35,998 nucleotides of DNA, from positions 1 to 35,998 of the IMG/VR virus record IMGVR_UViG_3300025873_000016. One strand, 5' to 3'. Positions 8,507 through 15,779 of this stretch are shown here, one piece after another; the stretch's first letter is position 1; the number at the start of each line of letters is the position of its first letter. The notes under the pieces were generated by a model. It saw only the letters and a program-made list of their open reading frames with translations. It was not told where the DNA came from and ran no database searches. The stretch comes from a virus. Made by a program: the position numbers and the translations under genes.

Positions 8507-8899
8507 ATGGCAAGTGGAGTTAGTGCATGGGTTAACAACTCAAATGGGCATAGAAGCTCAACATTTACATGGCCTGCTGGAGACCATGCTGCTCAATATA
8601 CACCTGATTATCCAGATGTGTTAAGAGATAGTTTTACAGTAGTCTTTAATCCAAGTGGGGTTAATTATGATGTAACTGCAACTTTAGCTTGGAATTTAGA
8701 CGCATCTTATGATGGTGGTACAACATGGGTTAATGTTATTTCAGAATCGGGCAAAGCTATTGATGATGTAGCTTATAGATATTATTATGATAGGCTTATT
8801 GAGGGAGCATTACCAGCATTTCGTATTAAGGCTGATACCTCAGGACAATTAGATGCGGGTGCTGAAGCCTCATTAGAAGTAATAGTTATACCAAATTAA
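8507..8899 (+). CDS. Small virion protein (130 residues)
   Basis: The product is beta-rich and soluble, with many aromatic residues and motifs such as SSTFTWPAGDHA, ATLAWNLDASYDGGTTW and ending LEVIVIPN. The pattern of short strands suggests a single beta-sandwich domain, as in head decoration or tail accessory proteins. A ribosome site (aaaggaag) precedes the ATG. It sits between a capsid-associated gene and connector genes, so a virion role is likely. No family is recognised and no enzymatic motif is seen. Confidence 0.6.
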   Translation: MASGVSAWVNNSNGHRSSTFTWPAGDHAAQYTPDYPDVLRDSFTVVFNPSGVNYDVTATLAWNLDASYDGGTTWVNVISESGKAIDDVAYRYYYDRLIEGALPAFRIKADTSGQLDAGAEASLEVIVIPN

Positions 8900-8995
8900 T
8901 TGGCTACTGTAACTTCAAATAAGGTGGGTAAACCCATTAAAGGTGTACAACCTAATGATAGACGAAAGCATAATCAGGGAGGTAAAGGTAAATGA
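8900..8995 (+). CDS. Possible 31-residue basic peptide
   Basis: Between two virion genes an uninterrupted frame begins with TTG directly after the preceding stop and ends at a TGA overlapping the next ATG (ATGA). It would encode a basic peptide with NKVGKPIKGVQPNDRRKHNQ followed by GGKGK. The ATGA junction and lack of stops support a real gene; the rare TTG start and poor ribosome site argue against it. Its C-terminal codons contain the ribosome site (gggagg) of the next gene. Low certainty. Confidence 0.35.
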   Translation: MATVTSNKVGKPIKGVQPNDRRKHNQGGKGK

Positions 8996-9726
8996 GTAAT
9001 ACTATACCAAATGTTCCAGGCAACTGGGCTCCCCCTATTGTTTTTTCATCACCTATCGCAACTAGGTTAGATGAGCTATTAGGGGACATACATTTATCTG
9101 GAGGCGAATGGGAAGTAGACTTAGATGGTATGTATGCTGCTGCTGTTGCAGAAGTGGCTGATTTATTACCAGCTGAAACTCTAGTGGACTATTGTGATGC
9201 ACCAGTAACATTAACCATTGCTGATGACTCTATTCCAGTAACTGGAGAAAAGGTGTTGTATGTTCGTAGGCAAGATAATCTAATACAAGCAGATGGACCA
9301 TTTTATGAGTGCACAGAGATTACTATATCACAATTCCAGTATGCTAATATAACAGATAGTATATATGCCGCTACAGTTGAAAGTCCTGTGTATGTAGTTG
9401 CTCCTTTTGAAGGAGAACCTACATTACAAATATTACCTCTTCCTGCCACAGGAGATTCAAGCCCATCGATTGGAGAGGTATATCTATTTAAATACCCTAC
9501 AGCGATGCCTGAGACTGCTGTATCTAGTGTTGCTGGCTTACCACATCAATTAACGATGGCAGTTTTATTACGAACAGCGACCTATGTATTAAATGCTTAT
9601 TTAGCATGGGCTGTACATGAAGAAGAGGACAATGAGATAGTCGCACTAGTGGCAGCTCAAATAGAATCTTATCAAGGAGCTTATCAAGCTGAAATGAAAC
9701 GCTATATGGAGGGAGCTAACGAGTGA
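8992..9726 (+). CDS. Putative head-tail connector / neck protein
   Basis: This 244-residue protein has a strong ribosome site (gggaggtaaagg). The middle is beta-rich; the C-terminal part is helical, with LPHQLTMAVLLRTATYVLNA, then an acidic helix EEEDNEIVALVAAQIESYQG and a final AEMKRYMEG. That helical ending is like neck and adaptor proteins of podoviruses, which bridge portal and tail. Its TGA overlaps the next GTG, suggesting coupled translation with the following connector gene. Family assignment is by architecture and position, not a firm match. Confidence 0.5.
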   Translation: MSNTIPNVPGNWAPPIVFSSPIATRLDELLGDIHLSGGEWEVDLDGMYAAAVAEVADLLPAETLVDYCDAPVTLTIADDSIPVTGEKVLYVRRQDNLIQADGPFYECTEITISQFQYANITDSIYAATVESPVYVVAPFEGEPTLQILPLPATGDSSPSIGEVYLFKYPTAMPETAVSSVAGLPHQLTMAVLLRTATYVLNAYLAWAVHEEEDNEIVALVAAQIESYQGAYQAEMKRYMEGANE

Positions 9727-9989
9727 AACAATTAGAAATGATTGAACTAATAAAACAGCATCATCCTACTATGGGCGATACTGAAGCTAGAAAGTTACTC
9801 AATAGAGCGCTTGACAATTTTGCAGCTGAAACAGAGATACACGAGACTGTATTCACACAAGATACTGAAGCAGACCAACGCTATTATGCTTTGTCTGACA
9901 ATGTGTTAAGAATAAAGCGTTGTATGCTCGATAATGTGCAAATTCCAAGATTAAAGGGGATTCCTGATGAGGATTCAAATTTAGCATGA
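9723..9989 (+). CDS. Connector/adaptor protein, N-terminal part (88 residues)
   Basis: A GTG start overlaps the stop of the preceding gene. The product has MKQLEMIELIKQHHPTMGDT then TEARKLLNRALDNFAAETEI, and DQRYYALSDNVLRIKRC, typical of head-tail adaptor proteins in which this helical start and the YY-L-D-VL-I strand are followed by a longer second half. Here the frame stops at 9989, and the second half (IPKQFHEALVLKAIALGY and following) lies in the -1 frame starting at 9986. The gene is therefore either split into two coupled genes or joined by a -1 frameshift at AAATTTA (9977-9983), giving one 214-residue protein. Confidence 0.65.
   Translation: MKQLEMIELIKQHHPTMGDTEARKLLNRALDNFAAETEIHETVFTQDTEADQRYYALSDNVLRIKRCMLDNVQIPRLKGIPDEDSNLA
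9977..9983 (+). promoter_or_regulatory. Candidate -1 ribosomal frameshift heptamer AAATTTA
   Basis: In the frame of the upstream gene the bases read tcA AAT TTA gca tga, an exact X XXY YYZ slippery heptamer two codons before the stop. A -1 slip continues as agc atg aca, directly into the downstream open frame. A gagga motif lies just upstream (9969-9973); it could either stimulate slipping or serve the overlapping ATG at 9986. No strong downstream stem is visible. The heptamer is not rare in A+T-rich DNA, so placement is the main support. Confidence 0.4.
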
Positions 9990-10366
9990 CAAAATTATAT
10001 GCATGGTATATAGATAGAAACAACCTAGCCCTTGTTGAAAAATATAATGGTAAGTGGGTTACCATTCAAGATTCGGATAAAAAGATGCAAGTGCATGCTA
10101 CGGCTATACCTCAATCTGGAAGCAATGAGTCTTATTTTACAGGTGACCCATTATGGCAATTAGAATCCGTACTTGAGATTCCCAAACAGTTTCATGAGGC
10201 ATTAGTTTTAAAAGCAATTGCACTAGGATACCAGAAACCGCCTGATATAAACCCACAATTAAGTGAGTTTTTTACAGCACAATATTTAGATGCTATTAAA
10301 AGAGCAAAAACCTTTGTAAAATCACAGAAGGTTTCAACGGGCTTAATTAGTCCACAGGATTTTTAA
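9986..10366 (+). CDS. Connector/adaptor protein, C-terminal part (126 residues)
   Basis: The ATG overlaps the TGA of the previous gene (ATGA), with gagga about 12 bases upstream. The product starts with beta strands (LYAWYIDRNNLALVEKYNGK) and ends in helices FHEALVLKAIALGYQKPP and YLDAIKRAKTFVKSQK, closing with STGLISPQDF. These are the features expected for the second half of the adaptor whose first half is encoded just upstream. As a stand-alone protein it would lack the usual N-terminal helix. Either a split gene translated by coupling or the tail of a frameshift fusion. Confidence 0.65.
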   Translation: MTKLYAWYIDRNNLALVEKYNGKWVTIQDSDKKMQVHATAIPQSGSNESYFTGDPLWQLESVLEIPKQFHEALVLKAIALGYQKPPDINPQLSEFFTAQYLDAIKRAKTFVKSQKVSTGLISPQDF

Positions 10367-10375
10367 GGAGAGCTT

Positions 10376-10651
10376 ATGGCATGGTCTGAACTATCAACTA
10401 CAAATACAACTAGCTGGACAGTGGGACCTGGTTACACAATTGGACCTGTACCTTCAGTCGATTGGACTCAAGGTATTGAGATACCTCCAGCTCATGTAGT
10501 AGAGTGGAAGGAAGAAGTAAAATTTAACCGTGTGGATGTAATTGTTATTCCATTTGCATTAGACAATCCAATACTTGTATGTGAAACTGTAGATATACGT
10601 GGGATTGTAATGACAGAAGAACTTAAATTAATACAATGGGAGGAACAATAA
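10376..10651 (+). CDS. Small hypothetical virion protein (91 residues)
   Basis: A ribosome site (aaggaga) precedes the ATG. The product is Thr/Trp/Pro-rich at the N-terminus (SWTVGPGYTIGPVPSVDW), then shows alternating strands (VKFNRVDVIVIPFAL) and an acidic end EELKLIQWEEQ. No membrane segment, Cys pair or catalytic motif stands out. It lies in an uninterrupted run of connector and accessory virion genes, so a small structural role is plausible. Not recognised. Confidence 0.55.
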   Translation: MAWSELSTTNTTSWTVGPGYTIGPVPSVDWTQGIEIPPAHVVEWKEEVKFNRVDVIVIPFALDNPILVCETVDIRGIVMTEELKLIQWEEQ

Positions 10652-10652
10652 A

Positions 10653-11411
10653 ATGCCTAACAGAACAGCAAGCCATGTGGAGGCCTTTAGTGATGCGGGC
10701 TTTACAACTAGCTTGGGAACAACAACAGTAACGAACGGAGAATTCACGCTTGCAGACTTAGACTTTAGCGGACTGGACACAATATATATAAGAGCGGAAT
10801 ATGATGATGGGAGTGAAGTACATTATTCTAGTACTGCAGCAGAGTTGAAGATATACGATGCATCTAATATAAGCCCAGCCATAGCATGCTGGACAAACGC
10901 TTCATTTGTAGGTGCTGGTGAGGGCATCCAGGCGACGATGTCTGAGAGAACATTCAGCGGGGTAATGGGAGTACATATTCCTTCAAATAATACAGTAACG
11001 CCAATAGATGGTACTGTTGGGTCTATTCATTTCAAAGTATCTAATGCCAGTGAAAGCACCAGTGATACTTATTCTGCAACTGCACCTGGTTTCGCAACTG
11101 ATATTGGTGCTGGAGACGATTTCTTTCCTGCAGAATACCCTAACGCGACAATATCTGAGGATGACCCGTTTTATTCGGCAGTTTTTAACAATTACACGTT
11201 ACCCGACACTGTAGCTCTAGATGATACAGTAAACATACTTAGTTTAAGTACTGCATGGACAGATGCCGAAGGCAATCAGACCGCCTTTGTGACACAGGGT
11301 AGTATTGTGTGTAATATGGTTAATCCTGGAGTACCAGAAATTAGTTATCCAGAAGGTAGCACTATATTTGCAGTGAATACCGTTTCTGTTACAGGCACAT
11401 TACCGGTATAA
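10653..11411 (+). CDS. Beta-sandwich virion accessory protein (252 residues)
   Basis: The ribosome site ggaggaac lies about 9 bases ahead of the ATG. The product is rich in Thr, Ser, Ala and Asp with evenly spaced aromatic residues; segments such as FTLADLDFSGLDTIYIRAEY and PEISYPEGSTIF look like immunoglobulin-like or fibronectin-like strands, perhaps two or three domains. No membrane segment. Such proteins often decorate phage heads or tails and bind surface glycans, but this is inference. It is followed closely by another small beta-rich gene that may work with it. Confidence 0.5.
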   Translation: MPNRTASHVEAFSDAGFTTSLGTTTVTNGEFTLADLDFSGLDTIYIRAEYDDGSEVHYSSTAAELKIYDASNISPAIACWTNASFVGAGEGIQATMSERTFSGVMGVHIPSNNTVTPIDGTVGSIHFKVSNASESTSDTYSATAPGFATDIGAGDDFFPAEYPNATISEDDPFYSAVFNNYTLPDTVALDDTVNILSLSTAWTDAEGNQTAFVTQGSIVCNMVNPGVPEISYPEGSTIFAVNTVSVTGTLPV

Positions 11412-11417
11412 TCAATA

Positions 11418-11666
11418 ATGCGACCTACTGTAGTAGTATGGGAAAGATACCAACCAATCTACGCGACGTGGATTATCAGGGGGTACGTCTTAGGAGGCCA
11501 ACTGGAGGAGATATTTAGCGGATTAACATTGGTTGGTTGGGATTATACAATTCCCCGATGCGTGTTAGCATCGGGGACCCATGATTATAGAGTACGAGCC
11601 TATACAATTGGTACTGGTTTTGGTGACCCATCAGAAACGATAGAACTTACATATACTGCACCATAA
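11418..11666 (+). CDS. Small beta-rich protein, fibronectin-like (82 residues)
   Basis: The product has strands VVVWERYQPIYATWIIRGY, WDYTIPRCV, and HDYRVRAYTIGTGFGDPSET ending in IELTYTAP; the phrase Y-R-V-R-A-Y-T-x-G-x-G-D-P-S-E-T resembles the end of a fibronectin type III domain. Length fits one such domain. There is no clear ribosome site before the ATG at 11418, only six bases after the previous stop; translation may be coupled. Its stop overlaps the next ATG (TAATG). A perfect 9-pair hairpin lies within its coding sequence (11553-11576). Confidence 0.5.
   Translation: MRPTVVVWERYQPIYATWIIRGYVLGGQLEEIFSGLTLVGWDYTIPRCVLASGTHDYRVRAYTIGTGFGDPSETIELTYTAP
11553..11576 (+). repeat. Perfect 9-bp inverted repeat inside a small gene
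   Basis: ccccgatgc (11553-11561) pairs perfectly with gcatcgggg (11568-11576) around a six-base loop. The GC-rich stem stands out in A+T-rich DNA. It is not followed by a T-tract. It lies about 90 bases ahead of the membrane-protein genes beginning at 11666. Confidence 0.5.
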
Positions 11667-11890
11667 TGACTAAGTTAACTGTGGAACAGACAAGGGATGA
11701 GATGCACGATAAACTAAAAGCAATTCACAGGCGTACTGATGAAATATTGGAGCAGGTAAAGAAAACAAATGGTAGGGTAAATAAATTAGAGGATTGGAAA
11801 TCTCAACTTGTAGGAGGAATGAAAGTTACTCTACTTGTCATAGGATTATTTGCCTTTATGATTAAAATGGGTTGGTTACATATTAGTTAA
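11666..11890 (+). CDS. XhlA-like membrane protein, holin-associated (74 residues)
   Basis: The N-terminal 50 residues form a charged coiled coil with the phrase VKKTNGRVNKLEDW, typical of XhlA/hemolysin-type phage proteins, followed by a single membrane helix (KVTLLVIGLFAFMIKMGWL) at the C-terminus. In Bacillus phage PBSX, XhlA works with a holin in lysis. Start and stop both overlap neighbours by one base (TAATG), so it is translated together with the next membrane protein. An alternative is a tail-associated membrane factor, since no endolysin gene lies beside it. Confidence 0.6.
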   Translation: MTKLTVEQTRDEMHDKLKAIHRRTDEILEQVKKTNGRVNKLEDWKSQLVGGMKVTLLVIGLFAFMIKMGWLHIS

Positions 11891-12162
11891 TGGACTTAAC
11901 TCTTATAGACCAATATGGGTTGCCTATAGCAATATGCATTGCCTTTGGGTACTTCATATGGAAACAGCAACACTGGATTCAGAAAGAGTTAGTTGAAGAC
12001 CTTGATGATAACTTCAGAAGACTTGAGGGTATTATTGTTAAGCTTATAGACCAGCAGAAGATAACTCAACTTGATGTAAAACAAGTCAAGGGGTATATAG
12101 AAGGAATAGAACATATCTTGTCTAAGTTGACAGGAAATGGTCTAAGGAATAATAATAGATAA
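11890..12162 (+). CDS. Holin-like protein, BhlA/UviB type (90 residues)
   Basis: One N-terminal membrane helix (YGLPIAICIAFGYFIW) is followed by a charged helical tail (KQQHWIQKELVEDL, FRRLEGIIVKLIDQQ) with heptad spacing up to residue 80. This order, membrane then coiled coil, is that of BhlA/UviB-type holins and mirrors the preceding protein, whose membrane helix is C-terminal. The ATG overlaps the upstream TAA. The pair could form a membrane complex. The holin role is inferred from topology. Confidence 0.55.
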   Translation: MDLTLIDQYGLPIAICIAFGYFIWKQQHWIQKELVEDLDDNFRRLEGIIVKLIDQQKITQLDVKQVKGYIEGIEHILSKLTGNGLRNNNR

Positions 12163-12177
12163 CTAGGAGGATAGGAT

Positions 12178-12339
12178 ATGACAGGTTTAATTTCTATTGT
12201 ACTAAAGAAGCTTTTAACTGAAAAGTTATTAAAGCAAGTTATGGGCGTTCTTGGCGACTACTTGGTAAAAAGTAGCAAGAATAAACTAGACGATATCCTT
12301 TGGGCAAAAGTAAAGAAAACTCTCAATGTTGGAGACTAA
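12178..12339 (+). CDS. Small amphipathic helical protein (53 residues)
   Basis: A strong ribosome site (ctaggaggat) precedes the ATG at 12178. The product begins MTGLISIVLKKLLTEKLLKQ and continues VMGVLGDYLVKSSKNKLDD, forming amphipathic helices rich in Leu and Lys; the K-N-K-L-D-D phrase resembles small proteins that accompany holins in other phages. It could sit on the membrane surface. The stop lies 14 bases inside the next gene. Function unknown, but strong translation signals and conserved-looking helices make it a real gene. Confidence 0.6.
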   Translation: MTGLISIVLKKLLTEKLLKQVMGVLGDYLVKSSKNKLDDILWAKVKKTLNVGD

Positions 12340-12649
12340 GGTCGCTAACATTTTAGGGTTACGAGATACCTTTCAAGACCCCGTTGACTTATTAGAGGAA
12401 ATGGGGCTACGAGGGCAGAAGGTTTATAGAAATAAACCAAAGGCCTGTAGGCACTGCCACTCCACCAAGTTTGACAAAGTGGAACTATTAGCCATACACG
12501 ATAAACCCGTGCTATGGGAATGTACTGAATGTTTATCATTGTATTTAAGGTACAGCTTGTCGTATATTACCGGCAAGTTTAGCCAAGTTAAACATCTGTG
12601 GACGGACGAGCTAAGCTGGGAGGTCCCTCCGCGCAGTCACTTTAATTAA
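12326..12649 (+). CDS. Zinc-ribbon protein (107 residues)
   Basis: Four cysteines form C41-x2-C44 and C66-x2-C69 (CRHC, WECTEC), a classic zinc ribbon binding one Zn ion. It is flanked by a helical N-terminus (VANILGLRDTF, VDLLEEMGLRG) and a C-terminal tail with several aromatic residues. The gene overlaps the preceding small gene by 14 bases and has a weak ribosome site, so coupling is likely. Zinc ribbons of this size often bind nucleic acids or proteins; the partner here is unknown. It directly precedes a phosphoesterase gene. Confidence 0.6.
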   Translation: MLETKVANILGLRDTFQDPVDLLEEMGLRGQKVYRNKPKACRHCHSTKFDKVELLAIHDKPVLWECTECLSLYLRYSLSYITGKFSQVKHLWTDELSWEVPPRSHFN

Positions 12650-12662
12650 GGTTTTTTAATAT

Positions 12663-13436
12663 ATGAAGAATGATAAGGGCGTTACTAAGCGCTATATTGT
12701 TACACCAGATAAACATGCACCATTGCACGACCAGAAGGCTATAAATGTCTTAAAGAAAGCAATAGAAATAGTCAAGCCAGATGGCTACATAGACTTAGGT
12801 GATTTTGGAGAATGGAACTCATGCTCTCACTGGCAGTGGAAGCGAAAAAAGAAACCACCATTGGAATATATTATTCCTAGAGTGGATAAGGATGTAGCCT
12901 CAGCAGTGTCTCTTATGGATGATATTGATGAATCCCTTGACAAGGCTAATGTAAAGATTAAGCATATGATTCAGGGAAACCATGATGAATGGCTTGACAT
13001 GTTTGTTGAAGAACACCCTTACCTTGACTATAAATTTGACAAGGTTTTAGATTTAAAGGCTAGGGGATATAAATACCATAAAGCTGGTGACTATATGCAT
13101 GTAGGTAAACTATACTTTTATCATGGACACCATTATGGCGGGCAGTATCATGCTGCAAATCATTTAAGAAAGCTAGGGACCTCAATAATGTATGGGCACT
13201 GGCACGGAGTACAGATGATGTCTGCTACGAGCTTACAAGGGCCCTTAGAGGCTTGGTCTATAGGTTGCTTGAAGGATATGTCCAAAGAGAAGAATCAGTG
13301 GCTTAAAGGGCGTCCTATCGATTGGGCGCATTGTTTTGCCATAGTAGATTTTCATAGAGGTGGAGATTTTTCAGTACAACTTGTTAAAATTGTAAATGGT
13401 AAGGCTCACTTATGGGGCGAATACATAAAGGGTTAA
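12663..13436 (+). CDS. Calcineurin-like metallophosphoesterase
   Basis: The 257-residue product contains the full set of metal-binding motifs of the family: D16-x-H18 (TPDKHAP), G46-D47 (LGDFGEW), G105-N-H-D108 (QGNHDEW), H154-G-H-H157 and Y177-G-H179-W-H181-G. These coordinate two metal ions that activate water to cleave phosphoester bonds; substrates in the family include nucleic acids, cyclic nucleotides and phosphoproteins, so the target cannot be named. Length fits a single domain. The gene sits within the virion block, one base before a tail gene, suggesting late expression or packaging. A role in degrading defence second messengers is possible but speculative. Confidence 0.85.
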   Translation: MKNDKGVTKRYIVTPDKHAPLHDQKAINVLKKAIEIVKPDGYIDLGDFGEWNSCSHWQWKRKKKPPLEYIIPRVDKDVASAVSLMDDIDESLDKANVKIKHMIQGNHDEWLDMFVEEHPYLDYKFDKVLDLKARGYKYHKAGDYMHVGKLYFYHGHHYGGQYHAANHLRKLGTSIMYGHWHGVQMMSATSLQGPLEAWSIGCLKDMSKEKNQWLKGRPIDWAHCFAIVDFHRGGDFSVQLVKIVNGKAHLWGEYIKG

Positions 13437-13437
13437 T

Positions 13438-15777
13438 ATGGCAAAACAGCTGAAAGAAATAAGAGGATTCGGAAAGGGGATAGCTAATTCAGTGTCTCCT
13501 GAGGACATGCCAGATAGTGCATCTCCTTATTCAAAGAATGTACATCCTCATTCAGCTCATGGTATATTAAAGGGTATACCAGAAGACAAGACACTAATAG
13601 CTGGTGAAAGTTTTACTAAGGGGCCCACTGGATTTAAAAATCTGGGAAATGCTCAACTCAATATAGAATATCTAGAAGATATAGATGCAATATCAATGGC
13701 CTATTCTGGTGATGACCATGTTTTAGTTGATGATGTTACCTTTACATTAACAGATGTTACTTATACGGGGGGTCCTGTGATACTACCAATTGGCGATGGA
13801 GTCAATAATATCATCAAGCCTGCACGAAGCACTACATCAAATGCAAATAGTTCTGAGTATGGATATTCCTTAAATACTAATTTTGCTCACGGGAAATATG
13901 ATATTGAGTGTAGTTCAGGTCATTGGAATACAAAGAAACATATTTTTGCGTTACCTATACATAATTATCCTAAGATACATTGGAGAGAAGATTACACTTC
14001 AGTGCATCAGGTTATTACTGCAAGTACCAATCTATCTTTTGGTATAAAGATATGGACTGATGATGTTTATGGAACCAGTACTAAGGTCCAATTAAACCTT
14101 TATCATCTTGATGAATTGGGAAACACAATATTTGCCGATACTCAATACGGAGCGTGGGAATGGCTGAATCAAGCGCATACAGAGGCGTCACCATTACTGA
14201 TTGAATATGCTCAGACAACAGGTGAATTAGATATTAGCGGTATTAATGTAGGAGATATGAGCCAATTCAGACTATCTATACAAATAGAAGTTGATGACGA
14301 TAGACTCCCGGGATGGGCCACGAACCTGCCACTTGGATGGATAACTACGGAATACTTACCAGTTTTTTCAGTATATGGAGAAGAGTATTTCTTTAATTAC
14401 AATGAATATCAAGATGATTTTATAGCTAGAACAACATGGAATAACTATCCAGTAGAGCATGCCGGACACTTTGGTATTGAGAATTTAGCAATGTTTTTTG
14501 GGAATGACCACTCCTATCAAATTGCACAGAATGCTTCCCATAAGTTTAGAGCCTTTAAAGAGGATATGAGTACCAGCCAGCTTGGGTCAGTTCATATGTT
14601 TATAGGTAATACACAAATTCCAAACGTGACTCTGCCCGCATGGGGTACCCATAGTTATACTAAATATGAGAATGGAAACTGCAGGCGCGTTGATATGTGG
14701 CTTATAGATACCAGTGAATCTGCAAATTGCATGCCAGTCTATTCTGAAAAATTTGAGTTAGATGACGGGCGCCCGCTAAATGCAGAGAATGGAGAGATAT
14801 CAGGAGCAGGAGTATATCCTGCAGTTGTGCCAAAGACATTAGTCGGTCATACAGCATTTGATACTTATTATAATTGGCAGTTTCAAGGTATGGACGAACT
14901 AAGGAATGCTAATACTACTGTTGATTTTAGTGCATTTGCATTATCGCCATTGGGAACTTATAACCATAGTATGAGTGGTGGTGCACCAAACTGGCCAGAT
15001 ATTTCGCCAACATATTTTCTAGCTGGCTACATATCAGGTGGTTCATGGTTTGGCTGGAGTACAACAGATTATAATATTCAAAATGGTTGGGATAAAATTC
15101 CATATACTGCAAACAAACATATACCGGGTTATCCCTATCCGACATATAAGCATTATTATGCCCCTTTAACAGCCAACCTTGGACCTACAGGGTCTTCGGC
15201 TGACCCATGGGGTTCTTTTGAGACTTCGAATGCCCCAGGGTTACATATCGGCAGCTATAATGGATACTACGATACTAATGTACAACTTAAAACATTAACA
15301 CCTGTAATTCATTCTAAAGTATCTGGGGGTAATGAGATATATGAATTTACTGAAAATAGTGGACAGGCATCAGAGTCATTATTAGATAATATTGAGGGCA
15401 TTCATAGAATACGATTTACTGATACTTGGCTACCCGTAGGCATGATACCAACTACAGTAGCGGAATTGTTAGACACATATGTATTTGGGATAGAAATTTC
15501 ACGTGATACAACTGTGATGGGTAATGTCGGAGAAATGGATGGAGTAAACACCTTTACAGCGACTTATGACAGCACCCGTAAGATTACTAAATATGTAGTA
15601 ACTTTTGATGATGATACATTCGTTTCCCAAGTCACCGACTTTCCTCTCGGGGGATTGCCAGATGGGACAGGATATGTTCTAAAGGTTGCTAGAGCCACTG
15701 GAAGTATCACAAATCCATCCCTACTTTTAGAAACATCTTATTCACCATTTCGTTATACAACTGGGTGGAATTACTAA
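13438..15777 (+). CDS. Large tail/neck structural protein (779 residues)
   Basis: The N-terminus (EIRGFGKGIANSVSPEDMPD, then ASPYSKNVHPHSAHGILKGI) resembles the start of podovirus tail-stabilisation or ring proteins, in which a Gly-rich phrase is followed by A-x-x-x-x-N and a G-x-L turn. In those proteins a beta-propeller normally follows; here the remaining 700 residues are a long run of aromatic-rich beta strands without visible repeats, more like a receptor-contacting beta domain. The propeller-type region appears in the next gene. No coiled coil, membrane segment or enzymatic motif is seen. It starts one base after the phosphoesterase stop. Confidence 0.6.
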   Translation: MAKQLKEIRGFGKGIANSVSPEDMPDSASPYSKNVHPHSAHGILKGIPEDKTLIAGESFTKGPTGFKNLGNAQLNIEYLEDIDAISMAYSGDDHVLVDDVTFTLTDVTYTGGPVILPIGDGVNNIIKPARSTTSNANSSEYGYSLNTNFAHGKYDIECSSGHWNTKKHIFALPIHNYPKIHWREDYTSVHQVITASTNLSFGIKIWTDDVYGTSTKVQLNLYHLDELGNTIFADTQYGAWEWLNQAHTEASPLLIEYAQTTGELDISGINVGDMSQFRLSIQIEVDDDRLPGWATNLPLGWITTEYLPVFSVYGEEYFFNYNEYQDDFIARTTWNNYPVEHAGHFGIENLAMFFGNDHSYQIAQNASHKFRAFKEDMSTSQLGSVHMFIGNTQIPNVTLPAWGTHSYTKYENGNCRRVDMWLIDTSESANCMPVYSEKFELDDGRPLNAENGEISGAGVYPAVVPKTLVGHTAFDTYYNWQFQGMDELRNANTTVDFSAFALSPLGTYNHSMSGGAPNWPDISPTYFLAGYISGGSWFGWSTTDYNIQNGWDKIPYTANKHIPGYPYPTYKHYYAPLTANLGPTGSSADPWGSFETSNAPGLHIGSYNGYYDTNVQLKTLTPVIHSKVSGGNEIYEFTENSGQASESLLDNIEGIHRIRFTDTWLPVGMIPTTVAELLDTYVFGIEISRDTTVMGNVGEMDGVNTFTATYDSTRKITKYVVTFDDDTFVSQVTDFPLGGLPDGTGYVLKVARATGSITNPSLLLETSYSPFRYTTGWNY

Positions 15778-15779
15778 AT

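Noticed and set aside
9953-9959. Another slippery heptamer, A AAG GGG, in the connector gene
   Set aside because: A -1 slip here meets a TGA at 9965-9967, so it cannot join the downstream frame; AAATTTA at 9977 can.
12618-12658. Short stem ggagg/cctcc followed by TTTTTT, terminator-like
   Set aside because: The T-run begins about 22 bases after the stem, the stem is only five pairs with a two-base loop, and it lies inside a tight gene junction.
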